From assembly GCA_002503985.1 (NCBI GenBank), contig DASW01000008.1:326534-390533 (forward strand): a stretch of DNA of 64,000 nucleotides. Direction: 5' to 3'. Position numbers and translations under genes: made by a program. Source of the DNA: Thermoplasmata archaeon UBA61. GTDB lineage: Archaea > Thermoplasmatota > Thermoplasmata > Lutacidiplasmatales > UBA184. The notes under the pieces were generated by a model, which searched no databases, had not been told where the DNA came from, and saw nothing but the letters and a program-made list of their open reading frames with translations. Every line of letters starts with the position of its first letter. Position 1 is the stretch's first letter. Below are positions 43,443 to 51,850 of the stretch, in pieces.

Positions 43443-44066
43443 TCAAACGCCCGCCGTTGCAGCGAATTCCGCGAGTATCCGCTCGACTCGATCAAGCATC
43501 TTCGAGACCGACGATTTGTTTCGCGAAACCTTCCCGGCCAGCTGAGTGAGCGTGATGTGACGCGGCACCTCGAAGTAGCCCGACGCGAGAGCTTCGTGGA
43601 AAAGGGAACGCTGAGCCGGGGTAAAGTGCGGGACCGGGCGGAGCGAGCTGCCATTGAGCGACACAAGACGAGGGTCGGCGGCGGCCTTGTCAAGGATCTT
43701 CATGACATGGCTCATCCTTGATCGCTCGGCGATCATTTCCCAATACATCATCCCGTTCCTGATCATGACGGGGAATCGAAAGAGAATCGCGGACCTTCTC
43801 ATCAGGGACACCATGGGCGTGCGGCGGTATCGAACTCTGTATCTCCCAGTATCGGAGATCGTGTCGATCATGTCGGCCTCTACCACGTCGGGAAACGTGG
43901 CAATTTCCTTTGCCCAGTCCGCCGACGAGTCGTCGATTCCGAACTCTCCTACTATATCGCCACCGGATACGGGCACGGCGTCGATCGCGTTGATAACGAA
44001 ATCGCGATGCCGGCGGGAGAAGTTCCCGTACCAAGCTCCCAGAGGCGCCGTGGTTACGATTTTCAT
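43443..44066 (-). CDS. HTH_10 (bacterio-opsin activator type) transcriptional regulator
   Basis: The 207-residue protein ends in an HTH_10 domain: FTPAQRSLFHEALASGYFEV followed by PRHITLTQLAGKVSRNKSSV, the pattern of haloarchaeal Bat-type regulators. The N-terminal about 130 residues form a sensor-like domain without recognised motifs. It lies upstream (minus strand) of the GvpD-like ATPase by about 90 bp, so the two may be co-regulated. Family X copy A ends 62 bp before its start. Confidence 0.85.
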   Translation of the reverse strand: MKIVTTAPLGAWYGNFSRRHRDFVINAIDAVPVSGGDIVGEFGIDDSSADWAKEIATFPDVVEADMIDTISDTGRYRVRYRRTPMVSLMRRSAILFRFPVMIRNGMMYWEMIAERSRMSHVMKILDKAAADPRLVSLNGSSLRPVPHFTPAQRSLFHEALASGYFEVPRHITLTQLAGKVSRNKSSVSKMLDRVERILAEFAATAGV

Positions 44067-44128
44067 GACGACGACATGACCGGGAGGTCGGGGGATTGAA
44101 GCAAGCGCCCGGCGCCTGCGAGGCTCCG

Positions 44129-44704
44129 TTACCCTCCCCCCTTATCTTGAAGATGTCTCGCTGGACGGGTTGTCATCACGCCTCCGCCGAAATGGTGGCG
44201 TGTGATTGGAGGCAGATCCGTGGTTCTTGCACAACCAGACCGATACGGATTCGCCGTAGGATGCACGTCTATCCCACGGTAAGTATCTATCGAGCTGAGT
44301 GCCTCGAGCGATTGTCGCTCTGTTCGACGTTGCGCGTCTGCCCAACCATTGCCAGCCACTTCAGGGAAGTCGGATGGTCGGCTGACTTCCTCGTCGAGTC
44401 CCGAAAAGGGGATCCCCCGCCGGAACCAGTCCTCCGTGATTCCGAACCTCGCGTAGAACCGCACGGCTTTCTGCCAATCTCCACGCAGGGTGTCCGCGAG
44501 CCCCGGCGTGGCGGACACTAGCGCCCGCGCCGCCTTGACGCGTCCGCGCAGGTCGCGCAGCCTCCGCTCCGCGGCCCGCTCGTCCGCCTCCCGCGAGTCG
44601 TCGGGCAGCCCACTGGTGATCTCCAGGACGCTGAACTGCCGCATTGGGGTCGCGATCTCCTCTGCGTCCTCGCCTTCGTCCGGGCCGCCGAACGCGACCC
44701 GCAA
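44129..44704 (-). pseudogene. family X copy A (N-terminally truncated)
   Basis: The frame encodes the family X core: VAFGGPDEGEDAEEIATP, SVLEITSGLPDDSREADE, RDLRGRVKAARALVS, and KAVRFYARFGITEDWFRRG. Compared with copies C and D, the N-terminal about 50 residues are missing; the only start is a TTG inside the conserved core, and an in-frame stop sits just upstream near 44737. A unique C-terminal tail follows the core. It is either a truncated pseudogene or expressed from TTG. No function is known. Confidence 0.6.
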
Positions 44705-44737
44705 CTCGAACCGCGTCCGCGTCCGGAACGCGTCCCA

Positions 44738-44862
44738 TCACGCCCGTCGCGCGCGAGCGTCTCGGACCCGCCCGGGGGGGTCGCGACCACCGCCCGCGCC
44801 GCCGTCACGCGGGAGCGGAGGTCGCGGAACCGCTGGATGGTCGCGCGCTTGCCCCCTCCCAA
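44738..44862 (-). pseudogene. decayed family X fragment 2
   Basis: Minus-strand sequence reads FRDLRSRVTAARAVVATPPG and then SETLARD, a second partial copy of the family X central segment, in a different frame from copy A which begins directly downstream. Junction sequence with copy A is shared with the fragment/copy B pair at 47.2 kb, so the two pairs are probably duplicates of one another. Confidence 0.5.
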
Positions 44863-45337
44863 ACAGGGGGAATAGGAAGACGTCCAGCCGCCACCGGGTC
44901 CACCGGGTGCCGAGAGGTTGTCGACCTGCCACGTACCGAAGTTTGCCGGAAATAGGTAGCGAACGTCTCTGGAATGGGAAGAACGTAAGACAAGTCATAG
45001 TGCAATCTTCCGATTGTGACGGGAACCCGCACCTCGAACTGAGATGAACTCGTGAGGTTCGAGGCAGCGGCTCTTCCACAGGTCGATATGCTTTGAGAAC
45101 TGTTGCCAGCGAAGCCGTTCGAGACGGTAAGATTCACGTCGCCGCCGTAGTCGCAGTGGCAGGCGCCGGGGTTGCGATTGCGATGTCGAGTCGGAGAAAG
45201 AAGGGGAGGGGAGGACCGACTGCGCCGGGTCCGCTTCCACCGCCTCCGCACGACCGGCGAAAAGAAGAATGAAATGGTTAGGCCGGGCCCCGCCCGCCTT
45301 CACGGAAGGGGCTGCGCGCGGGCGTTGCGTCGCGGAC
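44863..45337. other. gene remnants between family X fragment 2 and a small membrane protein gene
   Basis: No confident gene. The minus strand has a frame (to about 45251) whose middle reads VNLTVSNGFAGNSSQSIS, like an exported protein. The plus strand has a 59-codon frame from TTG 45093 ending at 45272 with a transmembrane-like segment VAAVVAVAGAGVAIAM followed by SSRRKKGRGG, like the C-terminal anchor of surface proteins. They overlap on opposite strands, so at most one was coding. I read the stretch as decayed accessory DNA. Confidence 0.3.
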
Positions 45338-45586
45338 CTACGGGTTCGGCGTGGGTTGGTCGCTCTGCCTTTCCCTGCCCGGCCATGCCTTCGTCTTCCA
45401 GACGGCGACGAGGAAGACGATGGCGAGCGCGGCTACCACCTCGGTCAGGTAGAACACCACTGTGCCCGACACCTGACCGAGGATCGAAAGGACCAGCAGG
45501 CCCAGCAGGGTGCTTGCGACACCTACGACGTACCAACGAAACGCGCGAACGAACTGGACGCCCAGCGACATCTCATCCTTGACCAT
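45338..45586 (-). CDS. small two-helix membrane protein
   Basis: An 82-residue protein with two transmembrane segments (YVVGVASTLLGLLVLSIL and VVFYLTEVVAALAIVFLVAVW) and a short polar tail. Start ATG 45586 lies 9 bp after the stop of the secreted-protein gene at 45596, so the two are probably one unit. No family recognised. Confidence 0.55.
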   Translation of the reverse strand: MVKDEMSLGVQFVRAFRWYVVGVASTLLGLLVLSILGQVSGTVVFYLTEVVAALAIVFLVAVWKTKAWPGRERQSDQPTPNP

Positions 45587-45595
45587 ATTCCTATC

Positions 45596-46513
45596 CTAGT
45601 ATCCTGATGGGACCGGGTTCGGGGAAACTATTGGCACTAGCACGAGCCAGACCCAGTAGAAACAAACTCCGGACCCATGATCGTCGGCCTGCACCCACAG
45701 TAGGTATCCTGCCAGCACCCCGATAAAGGGTGACATTAGGAGGGACACTGGGGCACCTATGACAGTCGCGGCAAGAATAGACGCAGCAATCCCGCCGACG
45801 GCCACCCCGGCCTCCATTCCGTAGACAGCCCACTGGGTCTCAGCCTGTGTCAACGAGATCGCCCATCCAAGCAACCCCGCGGAATACGTCTGTCCACCGG
45901 GTTCCGCAGCCGCGGAGATGGTGGCCGTGATGGTTGTCTGTACCGACGAGAATCCGGATTCGGTGATTTCCACCGAGACGGAGAATGTTCCAATCTTGGA
46001 AAACTCATAATTCATGATTGACGAACCCTGCACCCAGCCGCTGACTCCCGGATACGACCAATAGTACGTGTACGAGCCCGCACCGCCCGCAGGGAGTGAC
46101 ATGAATGTCGTCTCGTAAAGTTCGCCGTTGCTTGCGGTGATGGGGGCATTGTATGACGACGAATAACCGGCCACGCACAAGCCCGCAGGGTCGCTCTGAC
46201 AGGCTGGATTTGCTGAAACCCCACTCGGGGCACTCGCAATCAAAGCGACCGATAGCGGTGTTGACCCACCGCCGCCACCCCCGCAATTCGGCTCGCATTG
46301 ACTAGGAGCGTTGGGGCATTGTTGGCAAACCTTGAGGGGGTTCGCAAGGGCCGGAGAAGGCACCATCACGAATGCGAATGACGCGAGAATCATGACAAAA
46401 CAGAGTCCGATCACTCCCGGCGCGAGCCGACGCGTCCGACGGCGAGTCTCGACGTGTTTTCGACCTCGTGGTCTTCCCACAACTTGCTCACACATGGTCT
46501 TGCCAGCGGTCAT
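45596..46513 (-). CDS. secreted/membrane surface protein with shared leader
   Basis: A 305-residue exported protein. The leader (MTAGKTMCEQ, then RKHVETRRRTRRLAPGV and a hydrophobic segment ending SPALA) is nearly the same as in the 692-residue protein at 48.9-50.9 kb, but the rest is unrelated. A PKD-like segment (GAGSYTYYWSYPG, IGTFSVSVEI) and two C-terminal transmembrane helices follow. The start ATG overlaps the stop of a small upstream ORF (ATGA), with GGGAGGGGG as ribosome binding site. Confidence 0.7.
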   Translation of the reverse strand: MTAGKTMCEQVVGRPRGRKHVETRRRTRRLAPGVIGLCFVMILASFAFVMVPSPALANPLKVCQQCPNAPSQCEPNCGGGGGGSTPLSVALIASAPSGVSANPACQSDPAGLCVAGYSSSYNAPITASNGELYETTFMSLPAGGAGSYTYYWSYPGVSGWVQGSSIMNYEFSKIGTFSVSVEITESGFSSVQTTITATISAAAEPGGQTYSAGLLGWAISLTQAETQWAVYGMEAGVAVGGIAASILAATVIGAPVSLLMSPFIGVLAGYLLWVQADDHGSGVCFYWVWLVLVPIVSPNPVPSGY

Positions 46514-46683
46514 TCTTCCCCCTCCCGGCGCTTGAAAACGATAGAGGAGAGGCTTGGGAAAAGCGGCGGGCCAAATCGCTCCACCGCACTGCCGGACCGG
46601 TCTGAGGCCGCACCCGGCACGGTCCAGACCACGCGTTCGCCTCGCGCCGTCGGGCGATTTTCCTGAGGCGGGTCGCGAGGCAT
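46510..46683 (-). CDS. small upstream ORF coupled to the 45.6-kb secreted protein gene
   Basis: A 57-codon frame containing ARGERVVWTVPGAA, then PPLFPSLSSIVFKRREGEE, ending in TGA that overlaps the ATG of the secreted-protein gene. It is the counterpart of the 47-residue ORF at 50935-51078 (ARDERVVWTVPGAA and PPLFTRLSSIVFERREEE). Conservation at the protein level at both sites suggests it is translated. The start used (ATG 46683) is uncertain, because the MTAR start of the other copy is changed to PTAR here. Confidence 0.45.
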   Translation of the reverse strand: MPRDPPQENRPTARGERVVWTVPGAASDRSGSAVERFGPPLFPSLSSIVFKRREGEE

Positions 46684-46804
46684 CGATTGAAGCCGGGTTT
46701 GGTTGCCTTCTACCGGCGTATACACTCTTGTTCGGCACCCCCGGGATTTGGCGGGGATTTGTGATGCGCACGAGTGTTCATTCACACGTACCAATAACAG
46801 GAAA

Positions 46805-47227
46805 CTACTCCTGCGACCCCGACACCTCGGTGTCTCGTTCCGAGACGCTCCGCAGACATTCCAGAGTGCGGTTTACACCCATATCTCCTAGAGAACTTCC
46901 AGAAACCCCGTACCAGAACTGCGTCTCCGTGATTCCGAACCGCGCGTAGAACCTCGCCGCCTTGCGCCAGTCGCTCGCGATAATCTCGGCGAGTCCGGGG
47001 GTTCGGGACACGACCGCTCGCGCCGCCTTGACGCGCCCGCGCAGGTCGCGCAGCCTCCGCGCCTCCGCGCGCTCGTCGCCCTCCCGCGAGTCGTCGGAGA
47101 GGCCGCTCGTGATCTCCAGGAGGCTGAACTGACGCGTCGGGGTCGCGATGAATTCCTCCTCGTCCTCGTCCGGGCCGCCGAACGCGACCCGCGACTCGAA
47201 CCGCGTCCGCGTCTGGTTCGCATCACA
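46805..47227 (-). pseudogene. family X copy B (no start codon)
   Basis: The frame is open from a TGA at 47228-47230 and encodes the complete conserved core: TRTRFESRVAFGGPDEDEEE, TPTRQFSLLEITSGLSDDSR, RDLRGRVKAARAVVSRTPG, KAARFYARFGITETQF. There is no ATG, GTG or TTG before a GTG deep in the core (47011). Without an initiation codon this is a truncated copy. Its C-terminal tail is unrelated to those of the other copies. Confidence 0.6.
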
Positions 47228-47306
47228 TCACGCAGGTCGCGCGCGAGCGTCTCGGCCCGGGGGGGGTCGCGACCACCGCTCGCGCCGCGTTCACGCGGAC
47301 GCGGAG
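47228..47306 (-). pseudogene. decayed family X fragment 3
   Basis: This stretch, directly behind the stop of the YVTN gene, matches fragments 1 and 2 (RVNAARAVVATPPG in one frame, AETLARDLRD in another), indicating a frameshifted remnant of the family X centre. Confidence 0.5.
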
Positions 47307-48836
47307 CTAACGATACTGGCCCGTCGCGCCGTCGGACGGGGGCGTGGTTGGCGAAGCCTTCGCCCGGCGTTTCCTCCGCGTCAGGACGATGACCACCACC
47401 GTCGCTGCCACGAGCAGCGCAACGAATCCCCCGAGGACGTAGTATCCCGTCGCCCCGGGTAGTCCGAGGAACCCAGCCGGAGATCCGCCGCAGGCCGAGG
47501 TCGAAAACGTCACGTTCTGTTCTCGCGGGCCGCCTGCCACCGTCACGTTTCCCGAGGACGGACACGCCGAGCGATTCGTCTGGTGGCCTATCGTGAAACT
47601 GAAGGTCCCGTTCGGTTCCGGGAACGTGATCGAGGAGGTCGTCGAGGAGAAGATCGTTCCCCCTACCGTGGCCGACCAGTTGGTCCCGACCGGGAGTCCG
47701 GTTTCGTGTACGGTCAGGCGGTAGATCTGCGGGAGGATGCTGATGTTGTTCGTGTTCGAGTCCGCAACATACACGTTGTGATTGGCCGTATCGTAGGCGA
47801 TGCCAATCGGTCCCGACTGTACGGCTTGGGTCAAGACTATCCGGTTGGTGTCGGGGTCGATGACCGTAACGTTGGACAGGTACTGCCCTCCGGGTTTCCC
47901 TTGATCGGTGATATACACGTAGCCGTTGTTCGGGTCGTAGACAGCCCCCCCGCATGCGCTCCCGATCGGGATCGAGGCGACGACGGTGTTGGTGGTTCCG
48001 TTCGCCACGCTGACAAAGTTGGAAGAGTCTGCCTGTATACCGTTGGTACAGGTGTACACCTCTCCGTTCGAACTGTCGTACGTCACACCGGGTCCACCGC
48101 CTGATGGGTAAACCTGCCCCACGACACGGTTGGTCGTCCCGTTGATGACGGTGAGGTTGGCAGGTATGGCGGCCCCTTCGTTGGAAACAAACACCTCTCC
48201 GTTCGCTGAGTCGTATACGGCCCCGTTGGGGTGGACACCTACCGGGATTGCCGTTACGGCCGTCGCCCCATGAATCACACTCACGTTGTTGGTGGAAATG
48301 TCCGTGACATAGATGTCACCATTCGCCGAGTCGTAGGTCCCGACATTCGGGCCGCATCCATAAGGGCAGCCGGCCCCCACGAGCGGGATGGTCCACTCCA
48401 CCCGGTTGGTAGAAGGACTGATAGCATAGACAGTCGAGACCGCATCGCCGGTGTAGACCAACCCGGTCGCAGTGTCCGCCGCGATCGTCTCAATCCCAAA
48501 GGGCGTCGGAATCGAGGCGACCACTTGATTCGTGGTAGTGTTGACGACGCTGATGTTGTTGGAACCGAAGTTGGTCACGTAAAGGTAATCGTTCACCGGG
48601 TCGAAGGCCACACCAAACGGGTACGAACCGACCTGAACAGTGGGTCCCGCGGAAGCCGTTGTAACGGAGGGGCCGAGAGAGGGAGGCGGGCCGCTGCGAG
48701 CCTCACTGACTCCCGAAATGGAGGCTATCAAGAGCACGGACATGGTGACGATAGTGACGCTCGGCGCATGCTGCACTCGGGAACGGAATCTCCCTTGAGA
48801 CGAGACGGGAGTTTGACGTGCGGGTGGAGACGCCAT
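47307..48836 (-). CDS. YVTN beta-propeller surface protein
   Basis: The 509-residue exported protein has an N-terminal hydrophobic signal (VTIVTMSVLLIASISG), then about seven propeller repeats of the YVTN type (YPFGVAFDPVNDYLYVTNFG, NGDIYVTDISTNNVSVI and similar), a thermopsin-like linker domain (YRLTVHETGLPVGTNWSATV) and a C-terminal transmembrane anchor (YVLGGFVALLVAATVVVIVL) with a basic tail TRRKRRAK. Such proteins decorate archaeal envelopes. It ends exactly at family X fragment 3. Confidence 0.85.
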   Translation of the reverse strand: MASPPARQTPVSSQGRFRSRVQHAPSVTIVTMSVLLIASISGVSEARSGPPPSLGPSVTTASAGPTVQVGSYPFGVAFDPVNDYLYVTNFGSNNISVVNTTTNQVVASIPTPFGIETIAADTATGLVYTGDAVSTVYAISPSTNRVEWTIPLVGAGCPYGCGPNVGTYDSANGDIYVTDISTNNVSVIHGATAVTAIPVGVHPNGAVYDSANGEVFVSNEGAAIPANLTVINGTTNRVVGQVYPSGGGPGVTYDSSNGEVYTCTNGIQADSSNFVSVANGTTNTVVASIPIGSACGGAVYDPNNGYVYITDQGKPGGQYLSNVTVIDPDTNRIVLTQAVQSGPIGIAYDTANHNVYVADSNTNNISILPQIYRLTVHETGLPVGTNWSATVGGTIFSSTTSSITFPEPNGTFSFTIGHQTNRSACPSSGNVTVAGGPREQNVTFSTSACGGSPAGFLGLPGATGYYVLGGFVALLVAATVVVIVLTRRKRRAKASPTTPPSDGATGQYR

Positions 48837-48859
48837 ACCGACCTGGATTCCGATGGTTC

Positions 48860-50938
48860 TCAGGTAGGTTCGATCGAGAATTCAGGCGAGCTCAGTCCCG
48901 CCACAAGGGGAGTGAAGTACCATGCGGCCCCGGTGCGGGGACTGTACCACAATCCAGTGTAGGCGGCGTACATGGTCAGAGCGACCCCGTTCACCGCCAT
49001 GTACGTAACATTGGTGTTGTTATGGGTCGTCCCCGTGGCGCCCGTTGGCTCGGCAATCCATTCCCCGGACTCGAAAGAAGGTGTGAAAGGTGTGCTGCGG
49101 GACCAAGTGGGGTTGCCTAGTCTGCTCTGATCTTGAATGGAGAAGAAACTTGTTCCTCCACTCGACCTCACCGTCACCTCGATTTGGTCCCCGGGAAAGA
49201 TTTGGAAAGAATTGTTGTAAGTAATGTTACCTGGAACGTCTTCTACCCACGCCGAAATGCTGCCTGCAACGTCTTTGACGCCAGCTTGCCAGAGATTGGT
49301 GTTGTTATTCGGTCCTTTGAGGGGCAACCCCCCGATCCCGACCCACATTCCGAAAATCAAATTGCTGCCCATAGGAATCCTGAACACTCCAGTAACGTTG
49401 GAAATACCTACCGAATTCGGCAAGTATAACTCCACGACGATACCACTGATGTATACACCCGAATATGGGTTGCACGTGAATGCAAAAGTGACCGTTCCCG
49501 AGGCGCTGTCGTTGTAGCCATAGAGTGCCGATTCGGTCCCGGGATTAGTGCCGGTCGCCTGATTTGCGCCCACCACCCAATTGCCGGCGGGACTCGCCAT
49601 CGTATATGCGCCCGAAGGGCGCGTGGAACCGATCAGTGCCAAGAGTAGCGAGGGTTGGTGTGTGGCAATGTTCGTCACGCTCAAGCTCGCGCCATAATTG
49701 TTGGCACCGGTTCCCACCACGCCCACCGTTGTGCCTGCGGTGAGTTGCCCGACTCGGCATGTGCCATACTCGGCGATACTTATCGTGACCGTGATTGTGA
49801 CGGTGCCTCCATGTTCAGAGACAACGTCATAGAATGCGACCGATTGCGAGTTCGCAAACTCGCCTCCGATATAGGACGCGCTGACACTGCCAGCGGTCAC
49901 TGACGAGATTACGTTGGTGCCTCCCAGGTAGTTGACAGTCACGTACAGGAAGTCTCCCGTGATCTCGGAGAACGAGGAGATCACGCAGGTTGTCCCCTGT
50001 CCATCGCCGCTGGCACCGGAGCAGGTGCCACCACCGAAACAATTGCTGGCGGGTGCCGGTCCGGAAGGAAACAATGGCTGAGAGTAGATATATCCTGCCC
50101 AATTCCGGCTGGTTATATTGGCTATCAAAGAAACCACCCCGCCATTCGTTGGTGTGAATTGGGTAGGGTTTGCGCTGCTCGGAGAAAGGATTCCTGCATT
50201 AGTCGTCCACTGAGAAAAGGCCACCAAGTACGGAAGGTCAATGGCGTCCAGTGTGTAAGCAGTGTACTGTTTGAGCGGCAGAGTTTGCCCGTTTGAGACA
50301 GTGGAGCAGCTGCCGCCGCTCGTTGGACAGACCTGGACCTCGGCAGGGATCCACTTCATAGACCAGTTTTCGAATGTGACAAAGGTTACTTCGACAGTGG
50401 GAGGAGGCGGGGGAGGTGGGGAAGACGTCGTGTCGAGGGTGACCGAGGCCGAGTACTGGTTGTTCGGGTTGGGCGTGTAGAGAGTAAGCGTCGTACTGAG
50501 GCATGACCCGCACCCGACCGAAGCCTGCCCGCTAAGGACCCACCCGTAGAACGTGTAACCGGAATCCACAGTGCCGGTCATCGAGAACTGGCACGAAGAA
50601 GAGTCACACATGTCGCGGGGGCCGACAGTGGTGTGGCTGCAGTACACCGTTCCGCCCAGAGAGATCGTCCCGTGTGTGCATTGGAGCGTCAGGTACGTGC
50701 CCTGAATGAGGTCCGGCCCGGTCCCGTTGTCTGCGGCCGAAAGGCCGCTGGATTGCCCCACGTTCGAAGCGCGCACCGTAGAAGGCACGACCACGAAGGC
50801 GACTGCAGCGAAAACCATGACAAGGCAGATGCCAACCACTCCCGGCGCAAGCCGGCGCGTGTGCCGGCGGACCTCGGCGTGTTTTCGACCTCCCAGTCTC
50901 CCCCCAACTCTCGCGTTCACACTCTTGCCAGCGGTCAT
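48860..50938 (-). CDS. large secreted surface protein with shared leader
   Basis: A 692-residue exported protein with the leader MTAGKSVNARVGGRLGGRKH and a signal helix ending VVVPSTVRA, closely related to the leader of the 45.6-kb gene. The mature part is Ser/Thr/Asn/Gly-rich beta structure with a proline run (SPPPPPPPTVEV) and no recognised domain. The frame is open further upstream, but the ATG at 50938 overlaps the stop of the small ORF at 50935. Local GC content is clearly lower than in the core chromosome. Confidence 0.7.
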   Translation of the reverse strand: MTAGKSVNARVGGRLGGRKHAEVRRHTRRLAPGVVGICLVMVFAAVAFVVVPSTVRASNVGQSSGLSAADNGTGPDLIQGTYLTLQCTHGTISLGGTVYCSHTTVGPRDMCDSSSCQFSMTGTVDSGYTFYGWVLSGQASVGCGSCLSTTLTLYTPNPNNQYSASVTLDTTSSPPPPPPPTVEVTFVTFENWSMKWIPAEVQVCPTSGGSCSTVSNGQTLPLKQYTAYTLDAIDLPYLVAFSQWTTNAGILSPSSANPTQFTPTNGGVVSLIANITSRNWAGYIYSQPLFPSGPAPASNCFGGGTCSGASGDGQGTTCVISSFSEITGDFLYVTVNYLGGTNVISSVTAGSVSASYIGGEFANSQSVAFYDVVSEHGGTVTITVTISIAEYGTCRVGQLTAGTTVGVVGTGANNYGASLSVTNIATHQPSLLLALIGSTRPSGAYTMASPAGNWVVGANQATGTNPGTESALYGYNDSASGTVTFAFTCNPYSGVYISGIVVELYLPNSVGISNVTGVFRIPMGSNLIFGMWVGIGGLPLKGPNNNTNLWQAGVKDVAGSISAWVEDVPGNITYNNSFQIFPGDQIEVTVRSSGGTSFFSIQDQSRLGNPTWSRSTPFTPSFESGEWIAEPTGATGTTHNNTNVTYMAVNGVALTMYAAYTGLWYSPRTGAAWYFTPLVAGLSSPEFSIEPT

Positions 50939-51078
50939 TCTTCCTCCTCCCGACGTTCGAAAACGATAGAGGAGAGTCTCGTGAAAAGCGGCGGTCGAAT
51001 CCGTTCCGCCGCACCACCGTGTGGGTCTGCGGCCGCACCCGGCACGGTCCAGACCACGCGCTCGTCGCGCGCAGTCAT
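50935..51078 (-). CDS. 47-residue small upstream ORF (MTAR leader type)
   Basis: The ORF starts MTARDERVVWTVPGAA and ends RLSSIVFERREEEE, with TGA overlapping the ATG of the secreted-protein gene (translational coupling). A CTATAT element at 51117-51122 is about 40 bp upstream. Its N-terminus is shared with the regulator at 55.5-56.2 kb (MTARIERAVRVVPGA) and its body with the 46.5-kb ORF. Confidence 0.5.
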   Translation of the reverse strand: MTARDERVVWTVPGAAADPHGGAAERIRPPLFTRLSSIVFERREEEE

Positions 51079-51223
51079 TTCCTTCGACCTTTGGTTGAAC
51101 CCGAATCACCTCGAATCTATATCATGACAAACCATAGCACGGCTTACGCGCGGACAACCGCTTCGTCAGGCCGGCCCCCGTGCGACAGCACGAGTTAACG
51201 CGGCTCGCGTTTCATCATGCCGG

Positions 51224-51835
51224 TTACGCGGGGAGCGTCGCCCCTTTTCGAGCCCGCGGCTCTGCCAGCACTTTCACCGAGACCGCGAGGGAGGCGGGAA
51301 ACGGATCGTCCTGAGAAAGACAATCGAGAGATGGGACGCCGTGCCGGAACTGTGCTTCGGTGATTCCAAACTTGGCGTAGAAGCGAGCCGCCTTCACCCA
51401 GTCCCGTCGGAGGACCTCCTCCGCGCCGGGCGTAGACGAAATCGCGGCCCGGGCCGGCTTGACGCGTCCCCGTAGATCGCGCAACCTCCACTCCGCGAAC
51501 CGCTCGTCCGCCTCCCGCGAGTCGTCGGGGAGGCCGCTCGTGGTCTCCAGGAGGCTGAACCGGCGCGTCGGAGTCGCGATGAATTCCTCCGCGTCCTCGT
51601 CCTCGTCCGGGCCGCCGAACGCGACCCGCGACTCGAACCGCGTCCGCGAGTAGTCGCCGAAGCGGGGGCGCGGCGCGGAAACACGAACCGATGGGAGCGA
51701 AAGCGCGGCGATTGGGGCCGAGGGTTTCGGCGGGCTCGGTCCGCGGGGCGGCTGGTCGAGCGGCCCGAAGCACCGGACCTCGAGGCCGACCCTCAGTATG
51801 TGAGATGACGCGTGGCGTCCCGAAAGACTTGCCAC
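51224..51835 (-). CDS. family X protein, copy C (full length)
   Basis: A 203-residue protein of unknown function. After a proline-rich N-terminal region comes the core RFGDYSRTRFESRVAFGGPD, an acidic stretch (EDEDAEEF), RRFSLLETTSGLPDDSREAD, RDLRGRVKPARAAISSTPG and KAARFYAKFGITEAQFRHG, then a variable tail. The core is probably helical and cytosolic. GTG 51835 is 15 bp after the ABC permease stop, so it is likely in the exporter operon, upstream of the small ORF and secreted protein. Confidence 0.65.
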   Translation of the reverse strand: MASLSGRHASSHILRVGLEVRCFGPLDQPPRGPSPPKPSAPIAALSLPSVRVSAPRPRFGDYSRTRFESRVAFGGPDEDEDAEEFIATPTRRFSLLETTSGLPDDSREADERFAEWRLRDLRGRVKPARAAISSTPGAEEVLRRDWVKAARFYAKFGITEAQFRHGVPSLDCLSQDDPFPASLAVSVKVLAEPRARKGATLPA

Positions 51836-51850
51836 CTCGCAGCAGGTTTG

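Noticed and set aside
44361..44741. Arg-rich minus-strand ORFs over family X copies (also near 46.9-48.0, 51.2-51.8 and 56.6-57.0 kb)
   Set aside because: They are shadow frames of the family X core; the frame used in the features keeps the same protein sequence across four copies.
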